Assembly: GCA_035544895.1 (NCBI GenBank)
Contig: DASZZM010000103.1
Coordinates: forward strand, 1 to 64,000
Direction: 5' to 3'
DNA: 64,000 bases
Source of the DNA: JASLEW01 sp035544895
Lineage (GTDB): Bacteria > Acidobacteriota > Thermoanaerobaculia > Multivoradales > UBA5704
Numbering within the stretch: the stretch's first letter is position 1; each line of letters begins with the position of its first letter. Of this stretch, positions 39,848-48,046 are shown piece after piece. The notes below the pieces were generated by a model. The model ran no database searches. It was not told the DNA's origin and saw only the letters and a list, made by a program, of their open reading frames with translations. The position numbers and the translations under genes were made by a program.

Positions 39848-40759
39848 ATGCACGTCGCATTCATTGGCACTGGCCTGATGGGCCGCCCGATGGCCGAGCG
39901 GCTCCTCGCCGCCGGTCACCGGGTATCGGTCTACAACCGCACCCGCGAGAAGGCGCTGCCTCTCGCCTCCGCGGGCGCCCAGGTCACGGCCAGCGCTGCC
40001 GAGGCGGTGGCCGGCGCGCAGTGCGTGATCGTCATGGTGCGTGACGCTCCGGCGGTGCGCGCGCTGCTCTTTGCCGGAGCGGAGGCCGGCGACGCGGCTC
40101 CGGAGCTCGCGGGCCGCACCGTCATCCAGATGAGCACCATCGCCCCGGCCGAGAGCACGGCCCTCCTGGCGAAGGTGCGCCGCGCCGGAGGCGAGTACCT
40201 CGAGGCGGCGGTCCTGGGCAGCACGCCACAGGCGCGGGAAGGCAAGCTGACGGTCCTGGTGGGGAGCACGCCGGAGCAGTTCGCGCGCTGGGGTGAGCTG
40301 CTGCGCAATTTCGGCCCGGAACCACAGCGCATCGGCGAGGTCGGACAGGCGATGGCGCTCAAGCTGGCGCTCAACCAGTTGATCGCCTCTCTCACCGCGG
40401 CCTTCTCGCTCAGCCTCGGCCTGGTGCGCCGGCGGGGCATCGATCCCGAGCTGTTCATGCGCGTGCTGCGTCCCAGCGCGCTCTACGCGCCGACGTTCGA
40501 CGCCCGGCTGCCGCGCATGCTGGCGCGCCACTTCGCGGACGCCCTGTTCCCGGCCGAGCTGCTGCTCAAAGACATAGACCTCATGCGCTCCGAGGCGGCG
40601 GCCCTCGGTCTCGACACCGTGGCCCTCGAGGGCGTGCGGGACGTGCTCGCGCGGGCCGTCGAGCAAGGCCTGGGGCGTCAGGACTATTCCGTGCTCTACG
40701 CGGTCGTCGACCCCGCGCCGGCCCAGCCCGGGCAAGCCGGCGGCGCCGAAAACAACTAG
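39848..40759 (+). CDS. NAD(P)-dependent beta-hydroxyacid dehydrogenase family
   Basis: A 303-residue enzyme of the 3-hydroxyisobutyrate dehydrogenase/GlxR type. The N-terminal Rossmann motif is FIGTGLMGRPMAERL, and VYNRT after strand 2 suggests NADP. The catalytic Lys region is MALKLALNQLIAS. GGAGGG precedes the ATG. It stands alone; the substrate (short 3-hydroxy acid or succinic semialdehyde type) cannot be fixed from sequence. A dispersed repeat begins at its stop. Confidence 0.9.
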   Translation: MHVAFIGTGLMGRPMAERLLAAGHRVSVYNRTREKALPLASAGAQVTASAAEAVAGAQCVIVMVRDAPAVRALLFAGAEAGDAAPELAGRTVIQMSTIAPAESTALLAKVRRAGGEYLEAAVLGSTPQAREGKLTVLVGSTPEQFARWGELLRNFGPEPQRIGEVGQAMALKLALNQLIASLTAAFSLSLGLVRRRGIDPELFMRVLRPSALYAPTFDARLPRMLARHFADALFPAELLLKDIDLMRSEAAALGLDTVALEGVRDVLARAVEQGLGRQDYSVLYAVVDPAPAQPGQAGGAENN

Positions 40760-40850
40760 AACGCTTCCTGCCGCGAGAGGGAGGGGGCGTCCCCTTCCCC
40801 CCCGAAGGGGAGGGAAGGGGATCGAGGGGTTGAGGGGGGCGATCCGATAG
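40757..40850 (+). repeat. Stop-abutting G/C-run repeat, copy C
   Basis: Begins at the TAG of the dehydrogenase (CTAGAACG as after uvrA), then TTCCTGCCGCGAGA, GGGGGCGTCCCCTTCC, then GAAGGGGA, GATCGAGGGGTTG and a GATC-rich end. CCCCTTC pairs with GAAGGGG, so it can form a strong hairpin. The remaining intergenic bases to 41056 show no gene. Confidence 0.75.
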
Positions 40851-41056
40851 ATTGGAGGCTGCCATCGCCAGTTCGCGAGCGTTGTTTCATACCTCGGGGC
40901 CGCCCACCTGCGGCACCAAGTAAGAAGTGTTGCAGCCCCGCCTGGGCGGCACCCGAGAGCACACTGAACACGCTAGAATGCTGAGATAGCCATGAGATCA
41001 TAGACTGTTATAGGATTGGTCCCAGCACAGCTCGAGATCCAGAAGAGGAGGCTCCC

Positions 41057-43843
41057 GTGGACCAGCCCGATGCTGTCCTGCTTCCATTGCTCGGCGCGAT
41101 GGGCCGGCAGCCTGCCCTCCGCCCCCGTCCGGCTGCTCGGGCAGGCGGCCTCGTTCCGCTCATCAGGCGGCCGGTGTCGCTGCTGTCGCTGGCTGGGACG
41201 CTGGCGCTCGGCCTGGCTTCCGCCGGGCCGCTCCTGGCGCAGGCGACGAGCTTCTATACCGTCACGCCGTGCCGGGTGCTCGACTCGCGGCTTCCCATTG
41301 GGCCTCTGGGAGGGCCGTCACTCGCGGCGGGAGCGACGCGGGTGTTCGCGGTCGCGGGGCAGTGCGGGATTTCGACCAATGCGGTCGCGGTCTCGGCCAA
41401 CCTGACGGTGACCAACCCGGCGAGCCTCGGGAACCTGATCTTCTCTCCCGCCGGCGCGGCGATTCCGGCAACGTCCAACATCAACTTCGGCGAGCGCCAG
41501 ACTCGGGCCAACAACGCGATCCTCTTGCTGGGCGCCGCCGGCGGCGTGGCCGCCTCTGCCCGCCTGGGCTCCGGGACGACCGATTTCATCGTCGACGTCA
41601 ACGGCTACTTCGCCAACCCGGCCGTCGAGGCTGCCGCGACCGCGCCGCCCGCGTTCAACCCGCCGCCGGGGAGCTACGGCGGGCGGCAGATGGTGCAGAT
41701 GGTGTCCTCGACGCCGGGGGCGCAGATCTACTTCACCATCGACGGCTCGACGCCGAGCCCGTCGCACGGCACGCTCTACACCGGCCTGGTAGCGGTGGCG
41801 CAGAACATGACGCTCGCGGCCATGGCCCACACGGCCGGGCTGGCGGACAGCCCGGTCGCCTCCGGCCAGTACGTCCTGCCCAGCTCGGCGACGCTTTTCC
41901 TGGCCACCATGACGCCGCAGGGCATGTCGCTGTCGCTCGGCTCGGGTTCGGCGAGCCTGGTGCTGGCGGCCGGCGGTGCGAGCGCGGTCCTCCATTTCAT
42001 CTACTCGAACCTGAGCGGCCCGATCATCGCCGAGCACATCCACGGCCCGGACGGCCAGATCCTCTTCGACATCGACACCGCGCAGCCCGACTCGACCGGC
42101 GGCCGCCTGTGGACTCTCGCGCCGGTCGGCCGCTACAGCGTGGCCGATATCCTGGCGGCGCTGTTCGCGGGCCAGTGCTACCTCAACCTGCACACCGCGC
42201 TCTACCCGGCGGGCGAGATCAAGGGCTACTTCAACGCCGCGACCGGCAGCTCGACCTTCACTCCTCCGCCGCCGCCTCCGGCTCTGCCGCCCCCGCCGCC
42301 CACCCAGAGCGACGCCGCCCGCTTCCTCCTGCAGGCGACCTACGGCCCGGTAGGGCCGGCGGAGGTGACGGCGCTGTCGACCGATCCGCGGGGTTTCGAC
42401 CCCTGGCTAGCCAATCAGCAGGGCCTGCCGCTGGTCTCGCACCTCGCCTACCTCGACGCGGCGCGCGCCGCGCGAGAGGACATCTCGAGCAACCAGGTGA
42501 TGGAGTCGTTCTGGAAGCAGGCGGCGGCGGGTCCCGACCAGCTGCGCCAGAGGGTGGCGCTGGCACTCTCGGAGATCGTGGTGGTCTCGGACCAGAATTC
42601 CAACGTCGTCCCCGACGGTCTGGCGAATTACCTCGACTTGCTCGAGCGCGACGCCTTCGGCAACTTCCGCCAGCTGCTCGCCGACGTCACGCTGGACCCG
42701 ACGATGGGCGTCTACCTCAACATGCTGGGCAACGACAAGGAAAACTCGGCGAGCGGGCGCAACCCCAACGAGAACTACGCCCGCGAGATCATGCAGCTCT
42801 TCTCGATCGGCCTCTACAAGCTCAACCCGGACGGCACCTTGAAGCTCGACGCCAACGGCCTGCCCATCCCGACCTACAGCCAGGACGTGGTCAAGGGCCT
42901 GGCACAAGTGTTCACCGGCTGGACCTTCGCCGGCGGCGACCACAGCGACACCAACAACTTCTACTACGTGCCGGAGAACTGGCGCGCGCCGATGGAGGCC
43001 TGGCCGGACCATCACTCGCCGGGTCCCAAGCTGCTGCTCGACGGCGTCACGCTGCCCGCCGGCCAGACGCCGCGCCAGGACCTCGACGCGGCGCTCGACC
43101 TGATCTTCAACCACCCCAACGTCGGGCCCTTCATCTGCCGCGAGCTCATCCAGCGTCTGGTGACCGGCAATCCGAGCCCGGCCTACGTCTACCGCTGCGC
43201 GCAGGCCTTCGCCAACGACGGGCGCGGCGTGCGCGGCAACATGCAGACGGTCCTGCGCGCCATCCTCCTCGACTACGAGGCACGCGCCACGACCTTCTTC
43301 GCCCAGCAGGGCTACGGCCACCTGCGTGAGCCCATCGTGCGCCTGGGCGGCCTGCTGCGCGCCCTCCACGCCACCCCGCCGGCGGACGGGAAGTACCGCA
43401 TATGGAACCTCGAAGACACCCAGTACGGCCTCGACCAGAACCCGCTGCGCGCTCCGACGGTGTTCAATTTCTTCGAGCCGGGCTACGTCCAGCCCGGGGC
43501 GATCGCGCAGGCGGGCCTGGTGGCGCCCGAGCTCAAGATCACCAACGAGACGACCGTCTTCGGCGCCACCAACTACCTGCGCGGCGTCATTTTCTTCGGC
43601 GCGGCCTTCGACCCCTACACCATCCAGCCCGACTACTCGGGGCTGGTCGGCCTGAGCGACGCCAGCCTGCTCGACTACCTCAACCTGGTGCTGATGGCCA
43701 ACGGAATGTCGGCCGAGACGCGGGCGATCCTCCAGGATGCGCTGGCGGATCCCAATTTCTCGGACCCCAGCGATCCGTCCGTGCGCGTCAAGAACCTGGT
43801 CTGGCTGATCGTGCTGTCGCCGGAGTACGCCGTCCAGCGCTAG
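41057..43843 (+). CDS. DUF1800 protein with CHRD and beta-domain N-terminus
   Basis: A 928-residue exported protein starting at GTG (GGAGG upstream). Order: signal segment (about 38-62); a beta domain (FYTVTPCRVLDSR to IVDVNGYF, about 65-195); a chitobiase-like C-terminal-type domain (PPGSYGGRQMVQMV, YFTIDGSTPSP); a CHRD domain (ATLFLATMTPQG to AGEIKGYF); a proline hinge; and the DUF1800 domain (about 420-928: ARFLLQATYG, NENYAREIMQLFSIG, FTGWTF). It is followed by the DUF1501 gene, the constant partner of DUF1800. The pair is exported and of unknown function. Confidence 0.88.
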   Translation: MDQPDAVLLPLLGAMGRQPALRPRPAARAGGLVPLIRRPVSLLSLAGTLALGLASAGPLLAQATSFYTVTPCRVLDSRLPIGPLGGPSLAAGATRVFAVAGQCGISTNAVAVSANLTVTNPASLGNLIFSPAGAAIPATSNINFGERQTRANNAILLLGAAGGVAASARLGSGTTDFIVDVNGYFANPAVEAAATAPPAFNPPPGSYGGRQMVQMVSSTPGAQIYFTIDGSTPSPSHGTLYTGLVAVAQNMTLAAMAHTAGLADSPVASGQYVLPSSATLFLATMTPQGMSLSLGSGSASLVLAAGGASAVLHFIYSNLSGPIIAEHIHGPDGQILFDIDTAQPDSTGGRLWTLAPVGRYSVADILAALFAGQCYLNLHTALYPAGEIKGYFNAATGSSTFTPPPPPPALPPPPPTQSDAARFLLQATYGPVGPAEVTALSTDPRGFDPWLANQQGLPLVSHLAYLDAARAAREDISSNQVMESFWKQAAAGPDQLRQRVALALSEIVVVSDQNSNVVPDGLANYLDLLERDAFGNFRQLLADVTLDPTMGVYLNMLGNDKENSASGRNPNENYAREIMQLFSIGLYKLNPDGTLKLDANGLPIPTYSQDVVKGLAQVFTGWTFAGGDHSDTNNFYYVPENWRAPMEAWPDHHSPGPKLLLDGVTLPAGQTPRQDLDAALDLIFNHPNVGPFICRELIQRLVTGNPSPAYVYRCAQAFANDGRGVRGNMQTVLRAILLDYEARATTFFAQQGYGHLREPIVRLGGLLRALHATPPADGKYRIWNLEDTQYGLDQNPLRAPTVFNFFEPGYVQPGAIAQAGLVAPELKITNETTVFGATNYLRGVIFFGAAFDPYTIQPDYSGLVGLSDASLLDYLNLVLMANGMSAETRAILQDALADPNFSDPSDPSVRVKNLVWLIVLSPEYAVQR

Positions 43844-43885
43844 CGGACACTTACCCGCCTTGGGACCGGAGAGAAAGGCACCGCG

Positions 43886-45262
43886 ATGAACGAGAACGAT
43901 CTCACTGCCCCCACCCGCCGCCAGTTCATCCGGCAGTCGACCTGCGCCGCGGTCGGCATCACTTCGCTCGCCTCGACCGTGTTCGACTTGCGCCGCGTGG
44001 CCGCCGCGGCGCCGCTCGCCGGCACCGATTACAAGGCCCTGGTGTGCGTGTTTCTCTACGGCGGCAACGACAGCAACAACCTCCTGGTGCCGCTCGACAC
44101 GCCGGACTACAACAGCTACGCCGCCATGCGCCTGAGTCTCGCGCTGCCGCAGGCCGCGCTGCTGCCGATCGCTCCCGCGAGCGGCGGCGATAGCCGCGCC
44201 TGGGGCCTGCATCCCAGCATGACCGGCGTCCAGAGCCTCTTTGCGCAGCAGAAGCTCGCGATCCTCGGCAATGTGGGGCCGCTGGTGGCGCCGGTCACCC
44301 GCGCCGACTACGACAACGGCACCGCCGCCCTGCCGCCGCAGCTCTTCTCGCACAGCGACCAGACCGTGCACTGGCAGACGTCGATTCCCGACCAGCCGCC
44401 GCAGACCGGCTGGGGAGGGCGGGTGGCGGACCTGTTGCGCGCGGCGAACGGCACGGCCCAGATCTCGATGTGCATGTCGCTCGCCGGCTCGAACACCTTC
44501 GAGGTCGGCAACGTCGTCACCCAGTTCCAGGTCTCGGCCAGCGGCGGCATCGGCCTCGACGGCTATGGGACCGACCCGGCGGACCCGGCGTCGAACGCGC
44601 TGCGCAGGCTGATGCGGAAGAGCTACGGCAACCTGTTCCAGACCGGCTACCGCGACATCTTCCAGCGCGCCCTCGACAACGACCAGCTCCTGCAGACCGC
44701 CCTCGCCAGCCAGCCGCCGCTGCAAACCCAGTTCCCGGCGACCGACCTCGGGGGGCAGCTCAACACCATCGCCCGCCTCATCCAGGCGCGCCAGGTGCTC
44801 GGCCAGCAGCGCCAGGTCTTCTTCTGCGCCACCGGCGGCTTCGACACGCACGGCGGTCAGCTCGTCCCGCACGCGCAGCTGCTCTCGGACCTGAGCGGCG
44901 CCCTGTCGGCCTTCTACGCGGCAACGGTCGAGTTGCAGGTGGCCAACAGCGTGACCGCCTTCACCGCCTCCGATTTCGGACGCACCTTCCTTTCCAACGG
45001 CGATGGCTCGGACCACGGGTGGGGCAGCCACCACCTGGTCGTTGGCGGTGCCGTCCAGGGCGGCAGGATCTTCGGCCGCGTGCCGACCCTGGCGATCGAC
45101 GGGCCTGACGACTCCGGCGACGGCCGCTGGATCCCCACGACCTCGGTCGACGAGTACTCGGCGACGCTCGCCCGCTGGTTCGGCGTCAGCGCGAGCGACA
45201 TGCCGACCGTCTTTCCCAACCTCGGCCGCTTCAGCAACCCCAACCTCGGCTTTATGGGGTGA
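43886..45262 (+). CDS. DUF1501 Tat-exported protein
   Basis: A 458-residue protein with a twin-arginine signal (TRRQFIRQSTCAAVG) and the DUF1501 sulfatase-like fold: VCVFLYGGNDSNNLLVPLD, ATGGFDTHGGQ and a late DHGWGSHHLVVGG that places His and Asp residues at the presumed metal site. It lies 42 bases downstream of the DUF1800 gene in an obvious pair. Its stop overlaps the end of a permease fragment on the other strand. Confidence 0.92.
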   Translation: MNENDLTAPTRRQFIRQSTCAAVGITSLASTVFDLRRVAAAAPLAGTDYKALVCVFLYGGNDSNNLLVPLDTPDYNSYAAMRLSLALPQAALLPIAPASGGDSRAWGLHPSMTGVQSLFAQQKLAILGNVGPLVAPVTRADYDNGTAALPPQLFSHSDQTVHWQTSIPDQPPQTGWGGRVADLLRAANGTAQISMCMSLAGSNTFEVGNVVTQFQVSASGGIGLDGYGTDPADPASNALRRLMRKSYGNLFQTGYRDIFQRALDNDQLLQTALASQPPLQTQFPATDLGGQLNTIARLIQARQVLGQQRQVFFCATGGFDTHGGQLVPHAQLLSDLSGALSAFYAATVELQVANSVTAFTASDFGRTFLSNGDGSDHGWGSHHLVVGGAVQGGRIFGRVPTLAIDGPDDSGDGRWIPTTSVDEYSATLARWFGVSASDMPTVFPNLGRFSNPNLGFMG

Positions 45263-45383
45263 CCAGCTTGCCATAGACGCCATATTGATCGTCGCTGAGC
45301 GGCAACTGGCTGGTGAACGCCGCCGCCGTGACGCCGGGCACGCGGCGCACCGCGTCCAGAGCCCCGGCGAAGGTCGTCGTCAT
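45252..45383 (-). pseudogene. Fragment of ADOP/MacB-type permease
   Basis: A 43-residue frame reads ALDAVRRVPGVTAAAFTSQL then PLSDDQYGVYGKLVTP, the conserved periplasmic segment of acidobacterial duplicated permeases (FtsX/MacB type). In full proteins this lies hundreds of residues in, so the gene is a scrap. GGGAG precedes its ATG, and an inverted repeat resembling a PadR-type operator lies just upstream. Confidence 0.6.
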
Positions 45384-45384
45384 C

Positions 45385-45403
45385 TGTATCTCCCTGTGAT
45401 ACA
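45385..45403 (-). promoter_or_regulatory. TGTATC/GATACA dyad, possible PadR-type operator
   Basis: A perfect six-base inverted repeat with a seven-base spacer lies two bases before the ATG of the permease fragment. PadR regulators often sit beside ADOP permeases and bind such sites; no PadR gene is present here. Confidence 0.35.
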
Positions 45404-45485
45404 ATAAATAGCGCAAGCGGGAGGGAGGGAGAGTCACCGCCAGCGGTCAATCTGGTTACACGCTTGTCGAGACTTGGTGACGATT

Positions 45486-45668
45486 ATGATTGCGATTGAT
45501 GAGTCCGGTTCATTTGCTGACAAGGCATCCACCTTCAGCTTTCTTGTGAACAACGCAATGGGCCATGCAATCTCCGGTGCGTACGACGAGGAGCTTGCGC
45601 GCTTAGCTTTCGTGATTGATAAGCAGGCAACGGGCTGTTGGACTCCTGAGCGGGCTGGAGGTCGATAG
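45486..45668 (+). pseudogene. Possible DUF3800-like N-terminal scrap
   Basis: A 60-residue frame beginning MIAIDESGSFADKASTFSFL, like the metal-binding start (DESG) of DUF3800 proteins, then losing resemblance and stopping. Base composition is lower in GC than the neighbours. Read as a decayed import; confidence is low. Confidence 0.35.
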
Positions 45669-45770
45669 CCTTCGTTGGAAACGTGCACTATCCGGCTTAT
45701 CCCCTGGGGCGACCGAGGCTCCGAAAGGCATGAGGGGACGAAAACTATCGAAGGAGCGGTCCTAGCGGGC

Positions 45771-46172
45771 ATGAGAAGCCGTGAGCGAGCGACCGGGAAA
45801 CCCGCTTCCCGGCTCATCGACCAGCGGATCCGCGAGCTGGGGGGATGGCGCGGGGAGACCCTCGCCCGCATGCGGGCGCTGATCCTGGAAGCCGACCCCG
45901 AGATGACCGAGGAGTGGAAGTGGATGGGTACTCCGGTCTGGTCGCACCATGGGATTGTCTGCACCGGGGAGGGGTACACGAAGGTCGTGAAGCTCACGTT
46001 CGCCCGGGGGGCCAGGATCCCAGACCCATCGCGCCTCTTCAATTCCAGCTTGGAAGGCAACACGCGAAGGGCGATCGACATCCACGAAGGGGAGAGTGTC
46101 GACGCGGGCGCGTTCAAGGCGCTCGTGAAGGCCGCGGTGGCCCAGAATGGCCCGCCGGCGAAGAAACGGTAG
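45771..46172 (+). CDS. DUF1801-domain protein
   Basis: A 133-residue protein with the DUF1801/YdhG-like pattern: LARMRALILEADPEMTEEWK, WMGTPVWSHHGIVC and the KLTFARGARIPDPSRLF stretch. The fold binds iron-like or small ligands in some members; role unknown. ATG at 45771 is the best of several starts and begins just before the conserved domain; no strong ribosome site is visible. Confidence 0.8.
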   Translation: MRSRERATGKPASRLIDQRIRELGGWRGETLARMRALILEADPEMTEEWKWMGTPVWSHHGIVCTGEGYTKVVKLTFARGARIPDPSRLFNSSLEGNTRRAIDIHEGESVDAGAFKALVKAAVAQNGPPAKKR

Positions 46173-46395
46173 TATTTTGGCGGCAACGTCGTTGAGAGAC
46201 CGTTTCGTTCAGCCTTGCCATGCTCCGGAGCGGGAAATCGCTGAGGGCGCGCCTTGCCTGGAGCACGGATGACTCGCCGACCGATGGAATCGGATGGCTC
46301 GAGCTCTTCTTCCTCGTGACAACGAGATAAACCACACAAGCCAGGACTGCCAGGCCGATGACAATGTAAAACAGCGCGTACAGGATATCGGTCAT
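46114..46395 (-). CDS. Possible small membrane protein, tail suspect
   Basis: A 93-residue frame with one membrane helix (ILYALFYIVIGLAVLACVVYLVV, given as ILYALFYIVIGL then AVLACVVYLVV) and a basic stop-transfer RKK. The last 50 residues are unlike a real protein and overlap the DUF1801 gene. No ribosome site is seen; the repeat element at 46401 lies immediately upstream and may have cut off its own promoter. Confidence 0.35.
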   Translation of the reverse strand: MTDILYALFYIVIGLAVLACVVYLVVTRKKSSSHPIPSVGESSVLQARRALSDFPLRSMARLNETVSQRRCRQNTTVSSPAGHSGPPRPSRAP

Positions 46396-46400
46396 GTTGC

Positions 46401-46603
46401 TAGTGTCCCGTCCCAGAGGTTCGCGTCATTAGTCGGCGAGTCATCCGTGCTCCTGGCAAGGCGCGCCGACGCAGGCATAGCAGGGACTATGTCGAGGAGG
46501 CGGCCGGCGCTCCCGCCATTGCCGGCACTCCCCGCAGGTCGCAACGCGCCAGGGGCGCGGAGGGCCGCCGAATAAGGATGCGAACCTCTGGGACGGGACA
46601 CTA
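46401..46603. mobile_element. TAGTGTCCCG inverted-repeat element, copy 2
   Basis: A 203-base element with 27-base terminal inverted repeats (46401-46427 and 46577-46603) matching at 26 of 27, starting TAGTGTCCCGTCCCAG. It shares with copy 1 the outer ten bases, TTCGC at the inner end, the CCTGGCAAGGCG block, GTCGAGGAGGC and GCAACG. The internal hairpin CATAG/CTATG (46476-46491, loop CAGGGA) keeps the pairing of copy 1 with two compensated pairs. TA occurs at both ends. No transposase is encoded. Confidence 0.8.
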
Positions 46604-46608
46604 AGGAC

Positions 46609-47127
46609 TCAGGCATGGAACAGGTAGACCGTCGCGAAGATCCCCAGCATCACGAAGATGAGGGCGAGGTGGCCGGCGGCGCCCAGAAGGAGGCCGAGCC
46701 AGGTGCCGAGGCCGGCGCGGCCCGCCTGGCGGAGGTTGCGGCGGGCGATCAGCTCGCCGGCGGCGGCGCCAAGGAAGGGACCGAGAAGGAGGCCGGGCAG
46801 GGAGAAGAAGATTCCGACGATGGTGCCGAGGACGGCGCCGACCATCGCCAGCGGGCTCGCCCCGGCGCGGCGGGCGCCGTGGCGGGTGGCCCAGATATCG
46901 ACGGCGAACGAGAGCAGGGTCAGCAGGGCCAGCAGCGTGAGGGTCACCCAGCCCACTTTCTGGAAGTCGTCGGCCCAGGCGGCCAGGAGCAGCCCGAGGA
47001 AGACGAGCGGCGCGCCTGGCAGCACGGGGACGATCGTGCCGGCGATGCCGAGCACCACGCAGACCACGGCGCCGAGCCAGAGCAGCGGCGCGGCGTCCGC
47101 GAGCTCAGCCGCCGCCGGAAGAAGCAA
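46609..47127 (-). CDS. DUF456 membrane protein
   Basis: A 172-residue integral membrane protein with the DUF456 pattern: LGIAGTIVPVLPGAPLVFLG near the start, then GAVLGTIVGIFFSLPGLLLG and GPFLGAAAGELI. Four to five membrane helices are predicted. The start is a TTG at 47127 with GGAGG close upstream, overlapping the end of the metallo-beta-lactamase-fold gene by 23 bases. Function of the family is unknown. Confidence 0.88.
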   Translation of the reverse strand: MLLPAAAELADAAPLLWLGAVVCVVLGIAGTIVPVLPGAPLVFLGLLLAAWADDFQKVGWVTLTLLALLTLLSFAVDIWATRHGARRAGASPLAMVGAVLGTIVGIFFSLPGLLLGPFLGAAAGELIARRNLRQAGRAGLGTWLGLLLGAAGHLALIFVMLGIFATVYLFHA

Positions 47128-47836
47128 GCGCCTCCGCTTCCCAGGCGCGCCGGCGGCGCAGCTTGCCGAAACGGCGCTTCTGCAGCGCGCCGTCGGCGAC
47201 GTCGCAGTGGTTGGGCAAGATGAGTCGGGGGTCGAGCGCCTCCACCCTGTCCAGACTGGCCGGGATCAGGTGGGGCAGGCTGTTGAAGATCGGCGGCGGC
47301 AGGTGGAGGCTGAAGAAGTAGCTGGCGAAGAGGTCGCCCGAGAACAGCAGCCCGTGCCTCTCGCTGTAGAAGCCGCAGTGCCCTTCGCTGTGGCCCGGCA
47401 GGTGGAGGACCCGCAGCCCCCCCCAGAAAGGCAGCAGGTCGCCGTCCGCGAGGAGCTCGTCGATCGGCGCCGGCCGGTAGCGCAGGAGGAAGCGTCCCAC
47501 CGCCTCCAGCCGGCCGCACCAGCGCGCCGTCCCCTGGTAAGGATAGGTGCCGGCCACGTGGCGGCGCTCGGCAGGGTGCCCGTAGACGCGCGCCCCGGTC
47601 CAGCGCTTGAGCGCGGCCAGGTTGCCCGCATGGTCGAGATGGCCGTGGGTGAGCAGGATGGCGCGGATCGCCCGCGGCGCAAGGCCCAGCCGTCGCAGCA
47701 GGCGCCGCACCTGCAGGGTCTCCCCGGCCAACCCGGTGTCGATCATGCAGGCCTCGTCCCCCTCCACCAGCAGGTAGCAGAGGCCCATGATCCCCCTGAT
47801 GGGGTAGACGCCCGGCGGATTGGAAGAAGCCTTCAC
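47105..47836 (-). CDS. Metallo-beta-lactamase-fold hydrolase
   Basis: A 243-residue binuclear zinc hydrolase of the glyoxalase II-like type. The metal motif THGHLDHAG is complete; further ligands are His in HLPGHSEGH and Asp in LLFSGDLF. It starts at a GTG. No added domain indicates a substrate. Probably co-transcribed with DUF456 downstream. Confidence 0.92.
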   Translation of the reverse strand: MKASSNPPGVYPIRGIMGLCYLLVEGDEACMIDTGLAGETLQVRRLLRRLGLAPRAIRAILLTHGHLDHAGNLAALKRWTGARVYGHPAERRHVAGTYPYQGTARWCGRLEAVGRFLLRYRPAPIDELLADGDLLPFWGGLRVLHLPGHSEGHCGFYSERHGLLFSGDLFASYFFSLHLPPPIFNSLPHLIPASLDRVEALDPRLILPNHCDVADGALQKRRFGKLRRRRAWEAEALASSGGG

Positions 47837-47850
47837 TCGCGCGGCCGCCG

Positions 47851-47972
47851 ACTAAAACGAAACTGGGTGCGCCAGGGGAGGGGGCGTCCCCTTCCCCCCC
47901 GGCCACCGCCGGGCAGGGACCCGGCGGCTGCGGAAAACCGGGAAGGGGACCGAGAGGGGTTGCGGGGGGAGA
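47851..47972 (+). repeat. G/C-run repeat, diverged copy D
   Basis: Reads ACTAAAACGAAACTGGG, then GGGGGCGTCCCCTTCC, an inserted GC-rich hairpin (CGCCGGG...CCCGGCG), then GGGAAGGGGACCGAG and GGGGTTGCGGGGGG. The second half matches copy C. Unlike copies A-C it does not follow a stop codon but lies upstream of the hydrolase gene. The rest of the gap to 48046 shows no gene. Confidence 0.6.
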
Positions 47973-48046
47973 TCCAGTAGATGCTTTGAGTAGTCCACCA
48001 CCGCCGCATCGTAGTTCCGTTTCACCTTCGGCGCAGCCGACGGCAG

